60,559 nt of DNA. It comes from Vulcanimicrobiota bacterium. GTDB lineage: Bacteria; Vulcanimicrobiota; Vulcanimicrobiia; Eremiobacterales; Eremiobacteraceae. This document shows, piece by piece, positions 8,396-17,176 of this stretch (positions within the stretch are counted from its first letter, which is position 1; every line of letters starts with the position of its first letter). The stretch covers positions 1 through 60,559 of the forward strand of contig JAFAKE010000100.1 of assembly GCA_019235715.1 (NCBI GenBank). Direction: 5' to 3'. The position numbers and the translations under genes were made by a program. Under the pieces are notes generated by a model. It was not told the origin of the DNA and did not search any database. It saw only the letters and a list, made by a program, of their open reading frames with translations.

Positions 8396-9420
8396 GAGGC
8401 GGCGCGCGCCCTGCTCAGCGATCCGCGGACGCCGCGCTTGCGATGGACGAAGAAGCCGTTCCACCAGCCCAGGCCATACGCGATGTGCATCGCCGGAAGC
8501 ACGAACAAGAGGCACAGCGCAGGAAGTAGCGTACGCCGTTGCATGCCGATCACCAGCGCGGCGACGACCGTGAAGAGCGTGTAGATCGCCGGCAGCGCGA
8601 GCCACCACCACGATCTCAGCAGCACGGCGCCGATGAGTGAGAAGACAAGGCCCAGCACGAGCAGCGGGGGCGCCATGATGCGCCATGGCACGAATCGCGG
8701 GTGTTCGAGTTGCGTGCGCCGGCGCCAGAAACCGTAGCGGAACATCTGGCGCATCAACGCCGGAATGCTCTCGCGCACGTGGTAATTCACGCGGATCGTC
8801 GGCGAGAGCAAGATGCGGTAGCCCGCCTGCCTGAGGCGGTAATTGAGCTCGCTGTCCTCGTTGAACACGACGGTCTCATCGTATCCGCCCAAGTCGAGCA
8901 GCACGCGTCGTTCGAAGAAATCGCCGAACACCGTGTCGACGAAGCGCTCGTCGCTCGAGTAACGGAAGTGCGCGTTGCCGACGCCGAACGGCGATTGCAT
9001 CGCAAGCGCGATCGACTTGCCGATGAGCCCGTCGCCGACAGGCGTTTGCACGCCGCCGACGTTGGCTGCGCCCGTGCGGCGCTGCGCGTCGTAGCAGCGC
9101 GCCAGATAATCCGAAGCGTAGTCGGTGTGCGCGCTGCAGAACGCGACGAAGTGGCCGCGGGCCTCGCGCGTGCCGATGTTCCATGCGAACACCTGGTAGC
9201 GGCCGGGGTTGTCGAGCAGCCGGATGCGCGCGTCGCCGGCGGCCAAGGCCCGGACGATCTCGACGGTATGATCCGTGCTGCCGCCGTCGACGACCAGAAT
9301 CTCGAGGCTGCCGGGCAGGTCTACTTGGGAGCGCAAGCCGGCCAAGCACTCGGCGATATGCCTTTCTTCATTATAAGTGGCCACTACAGCGGTGATCAGC
9401 GGGGCCGTATCGGCTTGCAT
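8392..9420 (-). CDS. Family-2 glycosyltransferase, ExoA-like, membrane-anchored
   Basis: A 342-residue inverting glycosyltransferase from ATG 9420. The GT-A fold begins at once (ITAVVATYNEERHIAECL), with the nucleotide-binding VVDGGSTDHT motif and a downstream NEDSELNYRL motif matching the catalytic ED of family 2. Three membrane helices occupy about 265-335, as in ExoA-type enzymes of succinoglycan synthesis, which act on the cytoplasmic face with lipid-linked acceptors. It is coupled to the FemAB-like gene by a GTGA overlap. A longer frame to 9618 exists, but its first 66 residues are Arg/Pro-rich and overlap the divergent gene, so I rejected it. Confidence 0.88.
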   Translation of the reverse strand: MQADTAPLITAVVATYNEERHIAECLAGLRSQVDLPGSLEILVVDGGSTDHTVEIVRALAAGDARIRLLDNPGRYQVFAWNIGTREARGHFVAFCSAHTDYASDYLARCYDAQRRTGAANVGGVQTPVGDGLIGKSIALAMQSPFGVGNAHFRYSSDERFVDTVFGDFFERRVLLDLGGYDETVVFNEDSELNYRLRQAGYRILLSPTIRVNYHVRESIPALMRQMFRYGFWRRRTQLEHPRFVPWRIMAPPLLVLGLVFSLIGAVLLRSWWWLALPAIYTLFTVVAALVIGMQRRTLLPALCLLFVLPAMHIAYGLGWWNGFFVHRKRGVRGSLSRARAAS

Positions 9421-9520
9421 ATTTCGGCCATTGCCCGCGCGGCGGCATAGCAGCCTTGGGCCGTTCGGGCAGGCGTGCGCTACAGAGGTCCTTTCGGAAA
9501 CGGCTTGAAGCCGCGACTCG

Positions 9521-10153
9521 ATGACGTCCCGGCCTGACTTCGGCTTTTCGCCAGGCGAGCTTCGCGTGTTGCGCGGCCTGCGCACGCCCGCCGGCATCCA
9601 GAAGTTCCTTGACGCCATGCCCTATCATCTAGCCAACACAGCGTGGTCGCCGCGCCGCGTTCTTGCGGAGCGCAGCTCCCACTGTCTGGAGGGCGCGATC
9701 TTCGCCGCGGCCGCGCTGCGCGTGATCGGCTTTCCGCCCCTGGTCATGGACTTTGAGGCTGAAAAGGACACGGACCACGTCATCGCGCCCTTCCGCATCG
9801 GCGACTCGTGGGGAGCGCTCGCCAAGTCCAACTACACGGGCTGCCGTTATCGGGAGCCGGTCTATGCATCCGTCCGCGAGCTCGCGATGAGCTACTTCAA
9901 CGACTACTTCAATCTGCGCGGGCGCCGTTCGATGCGCACGTATTCACGGCCGATAAGCCTCGCGCGTTTCGACAACCGCTGCTGGATGACGACCGACAAG
10001 CCGGTGTGGTTCGTCGCTGAGATGCTGCTTGAGATCCCGCATCGCAAAGTGTTGACTGCGGCGATGATACGACGGCTGACGACTGTTGACGCGCGCGGCA
10101 TTGCCGCCGGCCTGGTGGGACGCAGAAGGCACGCGCCCGCTCCCGGACGCTAG
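9521..10153 (+). CDS. Transglutaminase-like cysteine peptidase family protein
   Basis: A 210-residue cytoplasmic protein. The pattern SSHCLEGA (Cys about 54), DHVIAPF (His) and KSNYTG (Asn/Asp position) fits the Cys-His-Asp/Asn order of the transglutaminase-like fold. No signal peptide is seen. It diverges from the glycosyltransferase across 100 bases. Its last four bases overlap the convergent spermidine-synthase-like gene. The family includes proteases and protein cross-linkers; the activity here is not predictable. Confidence 0.5.
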   Translation: MTSRPDFGFSPGELRVLRGLRTPAGIQKFLDAMPYHLANTAWSPRRVLAERSSHCLEGAIFAAAALRVIGFPPLVMDFEAEKDTDHVIAPFRIGDSWGALAKSNYTGCRYREPVYASVRELAMSYFNDYFNLRGRRSMRTYSRPISLARFDNRCWMTTDKPVWFVAEMLLEIPHRKVLTAAMIRRLTTVDARGIAAGLVGRRRHAPAPGR

Positions 10154-12426
10154 CGCGGTCCGATCGAGATGTTGATCGCAAACGCCGTGATGAGGCTCGA
10201 ATAATCGTCAGTCCATAGGCGGAACGAGGTCGGCGGACAGCGCTGCCAGCGCGCATTGCGGGCAACGACGTCGATGCCGCCGCCCGCCGCGCCCATCGCC
10301 ACCCAAATGGATGGACGTTTACCGGTCGCGGCTTCGGCCGCGAGCAACGACGTGTCGTGATTCACATAACACGTGAGGCCGGCATCGGCGGCGAGGCGCG
10401 AGAGCTCCGGAACCAAGTTGAACCAGATGCTGGTCGCGTGAAAGGCGAGCACGCCGCCCGCTCGCAGCTTGCTCTTGTACATCGCCATCGCCTCGCGCGT
10501 CAGCAGATGTACCGGCACATAATCCGCGCTATAGGCATCGAGGATCATCAGATCGTACGTGTCGTCAGGCGCGCGATCCAATGAGAGACGTGCATCGCCG
10601 ATGACGGTCGGCGTAGCGCCGCCGCAATCGCCGACGTACGCGAAGAGATGCGGATCGCGCGCGACCAGGTCTATCTGCGGATCGATCTCATACAGCGTCC
10701 AATTCTGTGCCGGCGTTCGAAAGCAGACGGCAGAACCCGCTCCTTCGCCGACGAGCGCGATCGAAGAACGCCGCAATTGCGGCCCAAGCGCAGTGAAGAT
10801 CTGGCCCAAGGGGCCGCTGCGCGTGAAGTACGAAAGCGGTACGTCGCGCCTCTCGGGCTGCATGTTCTCAATGCCGTGAATCGTCGTCCCGTGTACGAGA
10901 TAGTGGTAGTGCAGGCGCGCGACCACCGTTTTCACGCCGAAGAAATTACGGCCGGCGTAGAGATTGAATTCGGTGGTCGCGCGCACCAGCACGATGCACA
11001 GTAACAGCGCGGCGACCGACACCGCGAAACCAAGCGGGCGGCGGAACAAGACGAACGCGAGGAACGCCGCCGTCACGAACGCGATCTCGATCGCCGTTCC
11101 GGCTGTCGCCTGCGGCCTGCGTAGTTCGATCGAGAGAAAGACGGCGAGCGCCGCGCCGAGCAACAGCGGAAGTTCGAGGTCCCAGAGGCGTGGCCGGCTG
11201 ACCGGCGGTTGCGCCGGATTGCGCAAGAAGAACGCCGCGAGCACGAGGACCAGCGGGTACTCATACACGCCGTTGAACACAGCCGGAGCGACGATGGCGT
11301 TGAGAACACCGCCCAGCGCACCGCCGATCGCGATCCACAAATAGAACTCCGTCAGGTGCTCTCGTGCCGGCCGGTCTGCGGCGAGCATGCTATGGCATGT
11401 CAGCGCGATGATGAAGAACGCGATCAGATGGATCAGCATCGCGAGCGCCGTCGACGGATTGACCTGATTTCCGATGAGCAGGATCAGCACAAGGACCGCG
11501 ATGGGCGCGCTGATGTACAGGCGGCGTAACCGTGCCTCGCTGTCGCCGGAAAACGCGATCACAAGCGTCAGCAGATAGAGCGCGAGCGGCACCACCCATA
11601 GCAGCGGCAATGGGGCGACCTCCGCCGAGATGAATGACGTCACGCTCAGCATCAGACTGGACGGCACGAAGGCGAGCAATACCCAGCGCAGCTTGCGTGC
11701 CGGCGCAAGCGTCTCGACGTGCGCGTCGGTCTCATCAATGGAGCCAGCCGCTGATGCCGCCGGCTCTGCGCCGGCGCCCGAACGGACCTGCCGGAATGCG
11801 ATGAGGCCGGCCAATCCCAGGAATACGACGAGCACGAAGTATCCGATCATCCAGATGAGGCTTTGCGCGCGCAACCCGATGACCGGCTCGAGCACGAATG
11901 GATACGCGAGCAGGCCCACCATGCTGCCGGCATTGCTCGACGCGTACAGGAAATATGGATCGCGCGAACGCGGGTCGGGCGTGCGCGCGAACCAGCTCTG
12001 CAGCAGCGGGCTCGTGGCGCTGAGGACGAACAGCGGGATGCCGAGCGAGATGAGCAGGGTGATCAGCAGCCACGGCACAGCCGTGACGCTGGTCGGTGGC
12101 GGAAACGGCGTCAATACGCGCAACGGCAGAAACGCCACTGCCGCCAACACGATCGCGATATGCACGCCGATCTGCGCGTTGAGACCGAGCCGCCGCTGCA
12201 GGACGAACGCGTACCAATACCCGGCGAGCAGGATGAGTTCGTAGAAGACGACGCAGGTATTCCATACCGCCGGCGCTCCGCCTAACAGCGGTAGCAGCGC
12301 CTTGGCGAACATCGGTTGCACGAGAAACATCAACGCGGCGCTCACAAAAAGAGCACTTGCGTAGATGGCAGTCGCCCAGACGTCGATGTGCCGCTTCAAA
12401 TCTGCCGGCAGCTTCACAGCCTTCAT
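10150..12426 (-). CDS. Polytopic membrane protein fused to spermidine-synthase-like methyltransferase fold
   Basis: A 758-residue protein. Residues 1-480 contain about 14 hydrophobic helices, beginning ASALFVSAALMFLVQPMFA, the hallmark of 'MFS/spermidine synthase' fusions. Residues about 520-740 form a Rossmann domain like PAPT/spermidine synthase: GEGAGSAVC, then an acidic LYEIDP, then DLMILDAYSADYVP. I see no S-adenosylmethionine decarboxylase nearby, so polyamine synthesis is not supported by context. Such fusions are widespread and largely uncharacterised. It is convergent with, and overlaps by four bases, the transglutaminase-like gene. Confidence 0.8.
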   Translation of the reverse strand: MKAVKLPADLKRHIDVWATAIYASALFVSAALMFLVQPMFAKALLPLLGGAPAVWNTCVVFYELILLAGYWYAFVLQRRLGLNAQIGVHIAIVLAAVAFLPLRVLTPFPPPTSVTAVPWLLITLLISLGIPLFVLSATSPLLQSWFARTPDPRSRDPYFLYASSNAGSMVGLLAYPFVLEPVIGLRAQSLIWMIGYFVLVVFLGLAGLIAFRQVRSGAGAEPAASAAGSIDETDAHVETLAPARKLRWVLLAFVPSSLMLSVTSFISAEVAPLPLLWVVPLALYLLTLVIAFSGDSEARLRRLYISAPIAVLVLILLIGNQVNPSTALAMLIHLIAFFIIALTCHSMLAADRPAREHLTEFYLWIAIGGALGGVLNAIVAPAVFNGVYEYPLVLVLAAFFLRNPAQPPVSRPRLWDLELPLLLGAALAVFLSIELRRPQATAGTAIEIAFVTAAFLAFVLFRRPLGFAVSVAALLLCIVLVRATTEFNLYAGRNFFGVKTVVARLHYHYLVHGTTIHGIENMQPERRDVPLSYFTRSGPLGQIFTALGPQLRRSSIALVGEGAGSAVCFRTPAQNWTLYEIDPQIDLVARDPHLFAYVGDCGGATPTVIGDARLSLDRAPDDTYDLMILDAYSADYVPVHLLTREAMAMYKSKLRAGGVLAFHATSIWFNLVPELSRLAADAGLTCYVNHDTSLLAAEAATGKRPSIWVAMGAAGGGIDVVARNARWQRCPPTSFRLWTDDYSSLITAFAINISIGPR

Positions 12427-12501
12427 GTCATCGGCATACAGCGGCGACGACCTTAGATTTCGGCAGCCGCGGGTCGTGCGGGAGCTGCCCGAAACATCTC
12501 G

Positions 12502-12507
12502 TATACT
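12502..12507 (+). promoter_or_regulatory. Candidate -10 box TATACT just before the livG start
   Basis: TATACT ends five bases before the ATG at 12513. There is no Shine-Dalgarno sequence in the gap. This spacing would give a leaderless or near-leaderless livG mRNA. No convincing -35 is visible. Confidence 0.35.
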
Positions 12508-12512
12508 GTGCC

Positions 12513-13274
12513 ATGGCCCAGGACGGGGCGGTGCTTTTGACCGCCACGCGGCTCGTCAAGGAGTTCGCGGGGTTCCGCGCGGTCGATGGCGTCGATCTGC
12601 GCGTGCCCGCGGGCGCGACGTTGGCGATCATCGGTCCCAACGGCGCCGGCAAGACGACGCTGTTCAACCTGCTCTCGGGCTTTGTGAAACCGAGCGCGGG
12701 CAGCATAGCGTTCAACGGCAACGACATCACCGAGCTCGACGCAGCGAGCGTGGCGCGCCTAGGACTCGTGCGCAGTTTTCAGATCACCAGCGTGTTTCCA
12801 CACGTCAGCGTGCGCGATAACGTCAAGATCGCGCTGCTCGCCAAACATCCGCAGGCCCGCAGCTTTTGGGACTCTGCATCCGCCGCCGATTTCTTGGATG
12901 AGCCGGCTGACGCACTTCTCGATAAGCTGCGGCTGAGCGCGCATGCGGATCGGCTCGCCGCGGAACTCCCCTATGGCCGCAAGCGCGCTCTTGAGCTGGC
13001 GGTGACGCTCGCGCTCGATCCTTTGCTTCTTCTCTTGGACGAGCCGACCAGCGGCTTAGGAACAGAGGATGTCGATCCGATCATCGAGCTCGTCGCGGAA
13101 GCCGCGCAGGGCCGCACGGTCGTGCTGGTCGAGCACAACATGAACGTCGTCGAGCGCCTCGCGCAACACGTCGTCGTCCTGCAATACGGCAAAGTCATCT
13201 GCGAGGGATCGTACGCATCGGTCCACGACGATGCGCGCGTGGTGGAAGCCTACCTAGGCGGCATCGATGCTTGA
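12513..13274 (+). CDS. livG: Branched-chain amino-acid-type ABC transporter ATPase LivG
   Basis: A 253-residue ATPase of a high-affinity HAAT (LIV-type) importer. Visible motifs are Walker A (GPNGAGKTT), the LivG-type signature LPYGRKRALE, and Walker B with D-loop (LLLLLDEPTSGL), then the switch His (VEHNMNVV). The ATG at 12513 is used; an upstream frame reads into the divergent gene's promoter and looks non-coding. It overlaps livF by eight bases and heads the operon livG-livF-livK-livH-livM. The real substrate could be amino acids, amides or urea-like compounds. Confidence 0.93.
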   Translation: MAQDGAVLLTATRLVKEFAGFRAVDGVDLRVPAGATLAIIGPNGAGKTTLFNLLSGFVKPSAGSIAFNGNDITELDAASVARLGLVRSFQITSVFPHVSVRDNVKIALLAKHPQARSFWDSASAADFLDEPADALLDKLRLSAHADRLAAELPYGRKRALELAVTLALDPLLLLLDEPTSGLGTEDVDPIIELVAEAAQGRTVVLVEHNMNVVERLAQHVVVLQYGKVICEGSYASVHDDARVVEAYLGGIDA

Positions 13275-13959
13275 GGTTCGCGAGCTGCATGCCTGGTACG
13301 ACGAAAGCCACGCGCTGCACGGCGTCGGCCTGGATGTCGGCAAGGGCGAGGTCGTCACGCTGGTCGGGCGCAATGGCGCAGGCAAGTCTACGACGTTGAA
13401 GTCCATCGTCGGCATCATCCGTAAGAAGCGCGGTTCGATTCGGCTGCACGACGAGCCGATCGAACGCCAACCCTCACACCGCATCGCCCGCATGGGTGTG
13501 GCCTTCGTGCCGGAGGAGCGCGGCATCTACGCCGGCCTGTCCGTCATGGAGAACTTGACGCTTCCACCGGTCGTGGGCGCGAGCGCGTGGCCGCTCGAGC
13601 GCATCTTCGCGCTCTTCCCGCGCTTGCGCGAGCGCGCCCGATCGCCCGGTACGACGCTATCCGGCGGCGAGCAACAGATGCTCGCGATCGCGCGCGCACT
13701 GCGTACGGGTCCGAGCTTGCTGCTGCTTGACGAACCGACCGAGGGCTTGGCGCCCTCCATCGTAAAGGCCATCCGCGACCTCATTCTCGAAATCAAGCGC
13801 GACGGGATCACCGTGCTTTTGGTCTCGCAAAACGTGCGTTTCGCCGCCAAAGTCTCGGACCGGCACTATCTTATGGTGAACGGCCGGATTGTGGAGTCGC
13901 TGGCGAATGCGCAGGTCATCGACCGCGAGCACGAGCTCTTGGAATACCTTGGCGTCTAG
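13267..13959 (+). CDS. livF: Branched-chain amino-acid-type ABC transporter ATPase LivF
   Basis: A 230-residue ATPase that pairs with LivG to energise the LivHM channel. Walker A is GRNGAGKST, the signature is LSGGEQQMLAIARAL and Walker B is LLLLDEPTEGLAP; these are canonical LivF features. The ATG at 13267 lies inside the end of livG (8-base overlap), so translation is coupled. The length is typical for the family. Confidence 0.94.
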   Translation: MLEVRELHAWYDESHALHGVGLDVGKGEVVTLVGRNGAGKSTTLKSIVGIIRKKRGSIRLHDEPIERQPSHRIARMGVAFVPEERGIYAGLSVMENLTLPPVVGASAWPLERIFALFPRLRERARSPGTTLSGGEQQMLAIARALRTGPSLLLLDEPTEGLAPSIVKAIRDLILEIKRDGITVLLVSQNVRFAAKVSDRHYLMVNGRIVESLANAQVIDREHELLEYLGV

Positions 13960-13980
13960 ACATATGGGGATCAAATCGCA

Positions 13981-15198
13981 ATGAGACATCACATGAAGCG
14001 AGCGGTGGTAGCCATCGGGGCGTTCGTCCTCTGCACGTCGATGACGGCAGCGATGCCGGCGCCGGCCGGCGCCGAAAACCCGGTCATCATCGCGGTGGTC
14101 AACGACCAGTCGAAAGTCTACGCAGACCTATCCGGCCAGGGCACGGTCGCGGCCGTGCATATGGCAGTCGAGGATTATGGCGGTGCCGTGCTCGGCCGCT
14201 CGATCAAAGTGCTCTCGGTCGACCATCAGAACGATCCTGCGTTGGGTGCGAATAAAGCGCATGAGCTGTACGAGCAGGACCATGTGGACGCGATCTTCGA
14301 CGTGCCGACGTCATCGGTCGCGCTCGCGGTGGCCGGCGTCGCAGGAGCCGATCATAAGATTCTGTTCGTCACCACCGGCGGCACCGATGCGCTCAACATG
14401 GGGCAGTGCAACAAGTACACGTTCCACTACGGATACGACACGTACGCACTGGCGCAGAACACCGGCAAGCTCATCACCGAACAGGGCGGCAAGCGCTGGT
14501 ACATGATCACCGCCAACTACGCGTTCGGGCAATCCATGTTGGCGAATTTCAGCAACGCGGTCAAATCTGCCGGCGGCGAAGTGATCCACAACGACATGGT
14601 GCCCTTCCCGAACACCGACTTTTCCTCGTACCTGATCAACGCGCAGGCGATGAATCCGCAGGTCATCGGTCTGATGAACGCGGGCGACGATACCGTCAAC
14701 GCGATGAAGCAGATCAACGAGTTCGGCATCAAAAAGCGCATGGAGGTCGGCATCGGTCTGCTTTTCGAGAGCGATATCGCAGCGCTTGGCCCCGACTACT
14801 GGTCGGGAAGCACGATCACGGTCGGATCGTATTGGAACCTCGACGACAAGACGCGTGCCTGGGCCGCGCGCTATAAGAAGCGCACGGGCAAGATGCCGAC
14901 GTGGGTCATGATGGGCAACTATTCGGCGGTGACGCAGTATCTGGACGCGGTCGCCCGTGCGAAGACCGACGACGCGGATGCGGTCGTGAAGCAGCTCGAA
15001 GGCTATAAGTTCGAGGACGTCTTCGCGCGTCACGCCTACATCCGCGCGCAGGACCACCTGCTCATCCACGACATGTACGTCGCGAAGATCAAGCCCGCAT
15101 CGCAGGTCAAGGAGCCGTACGATTTCCTACAGATCGTCAAAACGGTGCCGGGCGAGGATTCGTACCGGCCGCTTTCGGCGGTCACGTGCCATCTCTAA
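13981..15198 (+). CDS. livK: ABC transporter periplasmic substrate-binding protein (LivK-like)
   Basis: A 405-residue periplasmic binding protein with a signal peptide (basic start, then VVAIGAFVLCTSMTAA; cleavage near AGA-EN). Type-I periplasmic-binding fold: LSGQGTVAAVHMAVEDYGG, NDPALGANKAHEL, and a hinge FVTTGGTDAL. No lipobox Cys is seen, so it should be soluble in the periplasm. It lies 21 bases after livF. Ligand specificity cannot be read from the sequence. ATG at 13993 is an alternative start. Confidence 0.9.
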   Translation: MRHHMKRAVVAIGAFVLCTSMTAAMPAPAGAENPVIIAVVNDQSKVYADLSGQGTVAAVHMAVEDYGGAVLGRSIKVLSVDHQNDPALGANKAHELYEQDHVDAIFDVPTSSVALAVAGVAGADHKILFVTTGGTDALNMGQCNKYTFHYGYDTYALAQNTGKLITEQGGKRWYMITANYAFGQSMLANFSNAVKSAGGEVIHNDMVPFPNTDFSSYLINAQAMNPQVIGLMNAGDDTVNAMKQINEFGIKKRMEVGIGLLFESDIAALGPDYWSGSTITVGSYWNLDDKTRAWAARYKKRTGKMPTWVMMGNYSAVTQYLDAVARAKTDDADAVVKQLEGYKFEDVFARHAYIRAQDHLLIHDMYVAKIKPASQVKEPYDFLQIVKTVPGEDSYRPLSAVTCHL

Positions 15199-15236
15199 CG
15201 CAAGGGTGACACAAGCCGGCCGATGATGCAGGGCGC

Positions 15237-16118
15237 GTGATGGGCGCCGGCTATCTCGCGCTCCAGATCTTCAACGGCCTGGTCAGCGGTGCGTACTTCG
15301 CGCTGCTGAGTCTCGGCCTCGCGATCATCTTCGGCATGATGCGCATCGTGAACTTCGCGCACGGTGCGATGTACATGCTCGGCGCGTTCGGCGCATATCT
15401 GGCCGCGAAGTACTTGGGCCTGCCGTTTTGGTGGGCCCTGGTGCTTGCGCCCGTTGCGGTCGGGCTGCTCGGCGCGCTTTTCGAGCGCACCCTCATCCGC
15501 AGGCTGATGCCGCTCGATCCGCTCTACAATCTCCTACTGACCTTCGGGCTGGCGCTCGTCATCGAAGATTTCATGAAGCTGTTCTTCGGCACGCAGGGGA
15601 CGCCGTATGCGATGCCGGCCGGCTTGAGCGGCGTCATCGATCTCGGCATCACCGTGTATCCGATCTACCGCCTGGCGGTCATCGCGATCTCGACGCTCGT
15701 CTGTCTCGCCGTGTGGTTCGCCATCGAGAAGACGCCGCTCGGCGCGAAGATCCGCGCCGCCACTGAGAATCCACAACTCACCGAAGCGTTCGGCATCGAC
15801 GTTTCGCGCCTCACCACGTTCGTCTTCGCCTTCGGCGTCGGACTCGCGGGTCTGGCCGGCGTGTTGGCCGCTCCGACGACGAACGTCACGCCGGTCATGG
15901 GCTCGGACATCATCATCACGACGTTTGCGGTCGTCGTGATCGGCGGCATGGGATCCATCAAAGGCTCGATCTTCACCGGCTTCATCGTCGGCATCATCGC
16001 GGCGCTCGGCGCCGTGTTGTATCCGCCCATCGCCAACACGCTCATCTTCTTGCTGATGGCGGCAGTGCTGATCGTCCGCCCGACCGGCCTGTTCGGCGCG
16101 CCCGAGGGGCAAAGATGA
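15237..16118 (+). CDS. livH: Branched-chain amino-acid-type ABC permease LivH
   Basis: A 293-residue inner-membrane permease with about eight helices. The LivH hallmark NGLVSGAYFALLSLGLAIIFG at the N-terminus continues into RIVNFAHGAMYMLGAF. The cytoplasmic coupling loop lies near GIDVSRLTTFVFAFGVGLAG. The start may be GTG 15237 or the adjacent ATG 15240. It overlaps livM by four bases (ATGA). Confidence 0.93.
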   Translation: MMGAGYLALQIFNGLVSGAYFALLSLGLAIIFGMMRIVNFAHGAMYMLGAFGAYLAAKYLGLPFWWALVLAPVAVGLLGALFERTLIRRLMPLDPLYNLLLTFGLALVIEDFMKLFFGTQGTPYAMPAGLSGVIDLGITVYPIYRLAVIAISTLVCLAVWFAIEKTPLGAKIRAATENPQLTEAFGIDVSRLTTFVFAFGVGLAGLAGVLAAPTTNVTPVMGSDIIITTFAVVVIGGMGSIKGSIFTGFIVGIIAALGAVLYPPIANTLIFLLMAAVLIVRPTGLFGAPEGQR

Positions 16119-17092
16119 TCGCGCGTGCGGCGGCGCTCGATCGCCGCATCGCACTCGCGCTCGCGCTTGGCGCGCTCGCGCTCGGCTTGCTGCTGCCGCA
16201 CGTGCTGTACGTCGGACTTGCGACCGACATCGTGATTTGGGCGCTCTTCGCGGCGGCATTCGACTTGCTGCTCGGATACACTGGACTGCTCTCATTCGGA
16301 CACGCGATGTTCTTCGGCGGCGCATCCTACGTAGCCGGACTGCTGATCCTGCGCGCGCACTGGTCGTTCTTTCCGGCAGTCGCGGCGGCCGTGCTCGCCG
16401 CGACCGCGATCGCGGCGCTCGTCGGCGCCATCGCGATACGGCGCCAAGGCATCTACTTCGCGATGATCACGCTTGCGTTCGGGCAGATGCTGTATTTCCT
16501 CGCAAACCAGTTCGGCGATTGGACGGGCGGCCAGGATGGATTGCAGAACGTGCAGCGCCCAACGCTTATCGCCGGCATTCGGCTCGACAACGATACGCTG
16601 TTGTATTACATCGCGCTCGCCGCGGCAGTGCTCGGCGTCGCATCCGTGTTGCGCGTCGTCAACTCGCCGTTCGGACGCGTTCTGAGCGCCATCCGCGAGA
16701 ATGAGCCGCGCGCGACGAGTCTCGGCTATCGTACGAGCGCCTACAAGCTCGTCGCCTTCGTGCTTTCCGGCGCGCTGGCCGGGCTGGCCGGAGCTCTGTT
16801 CGTCATCGCCCACCGCTTCACGTCGCTTGATACGTTGGATTGGCATACCTCCGGAGAGGTGGTCATCATGACCGTGCTCGGCGGCATCGGCACGGTATTC
16901 GGCCCGCTATTCGGCGCGCCGTTCTATTTGATCATCAACGACCGCTTGTCGACGTTGACGACGTCGCCCGGACTCGTGCTTGGTATCATCTTCATCATCG
17001 TCGTGAGCGTATTCCGGCGCGGCATGATCGGGGAGCTGGTGTACGCGCTGCGACGAAGGCGGCACGTCGAGCACGTAGCGCCCGGCGCGTGA
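16115..17092 (+). CDS. livM: Branched-chain amino-acid-type ABC permease LivM
   Basis: A 325-residue permease with about nine helices. LivM features include FDLLLGYTGLLSFGHAMFFG near residue 50 and the coupling segment AIRENEPRATSLGY. The ATG overlaps the livH stop (ATGA). It is the last gene of the importer operon. The C-terminus is short and basic. Confidence 0.93.
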   Translation: MIARAAALDRRIALALALGALALGLLLPHVLYVGLATDIVIWALFAAAFDLLLGYTGLLSFGHAMFFGGASYVAGLLILRAHWSFFPAVAAAVLAATAIAALVGAIAIRRQGIYFAMITLAFGQMLYFLANQFGDWTGGQDGLQNVQRPTLIAGIRLDNDTLLYYIALAAAVLGVASVLRVVNSPFGRVLSAIRENEPRATSLGYRTSAYKLVAFVLSGALAGLAGALFVIAHRFTSLDTLDWHTSGEVVIMTVLGGIGTVFGPLFGAPFYLIINDRLSTLTTSPGLVLGIIFIIVVSVFRRGMIGELVYALRRRRHVEHVAPGA

Positions 17093-17096
17093 CGCG

Positions 17097-17110
17097 CCCG
17101 GTGCGCCGGG
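17097..17110 (+). terminator. Hairpin after livM
   Basis: CCCGG and CCGGG arms flank a TGCG loop a few bases after the livM stop. No T-run follows, so intrinsic termination is doubtful; it may stabilise the 3' end. Confidence 0.25.
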
Positions 17111-17176
17111 ACACGACCTGCATGAGAATAGGCTGGGAAAGAATCTTCGCGCAGACGATGAAGAAGCGCAGCATCC

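Noticed and set aside
10150-12426. Polyamine biosynthesis role for the spermidine-synthase-like fusion
   Set aside because: No decarboxylase or other polyamine gene is nearby, and proteins of this fused type are widespread without proven spermidine synthase activity.
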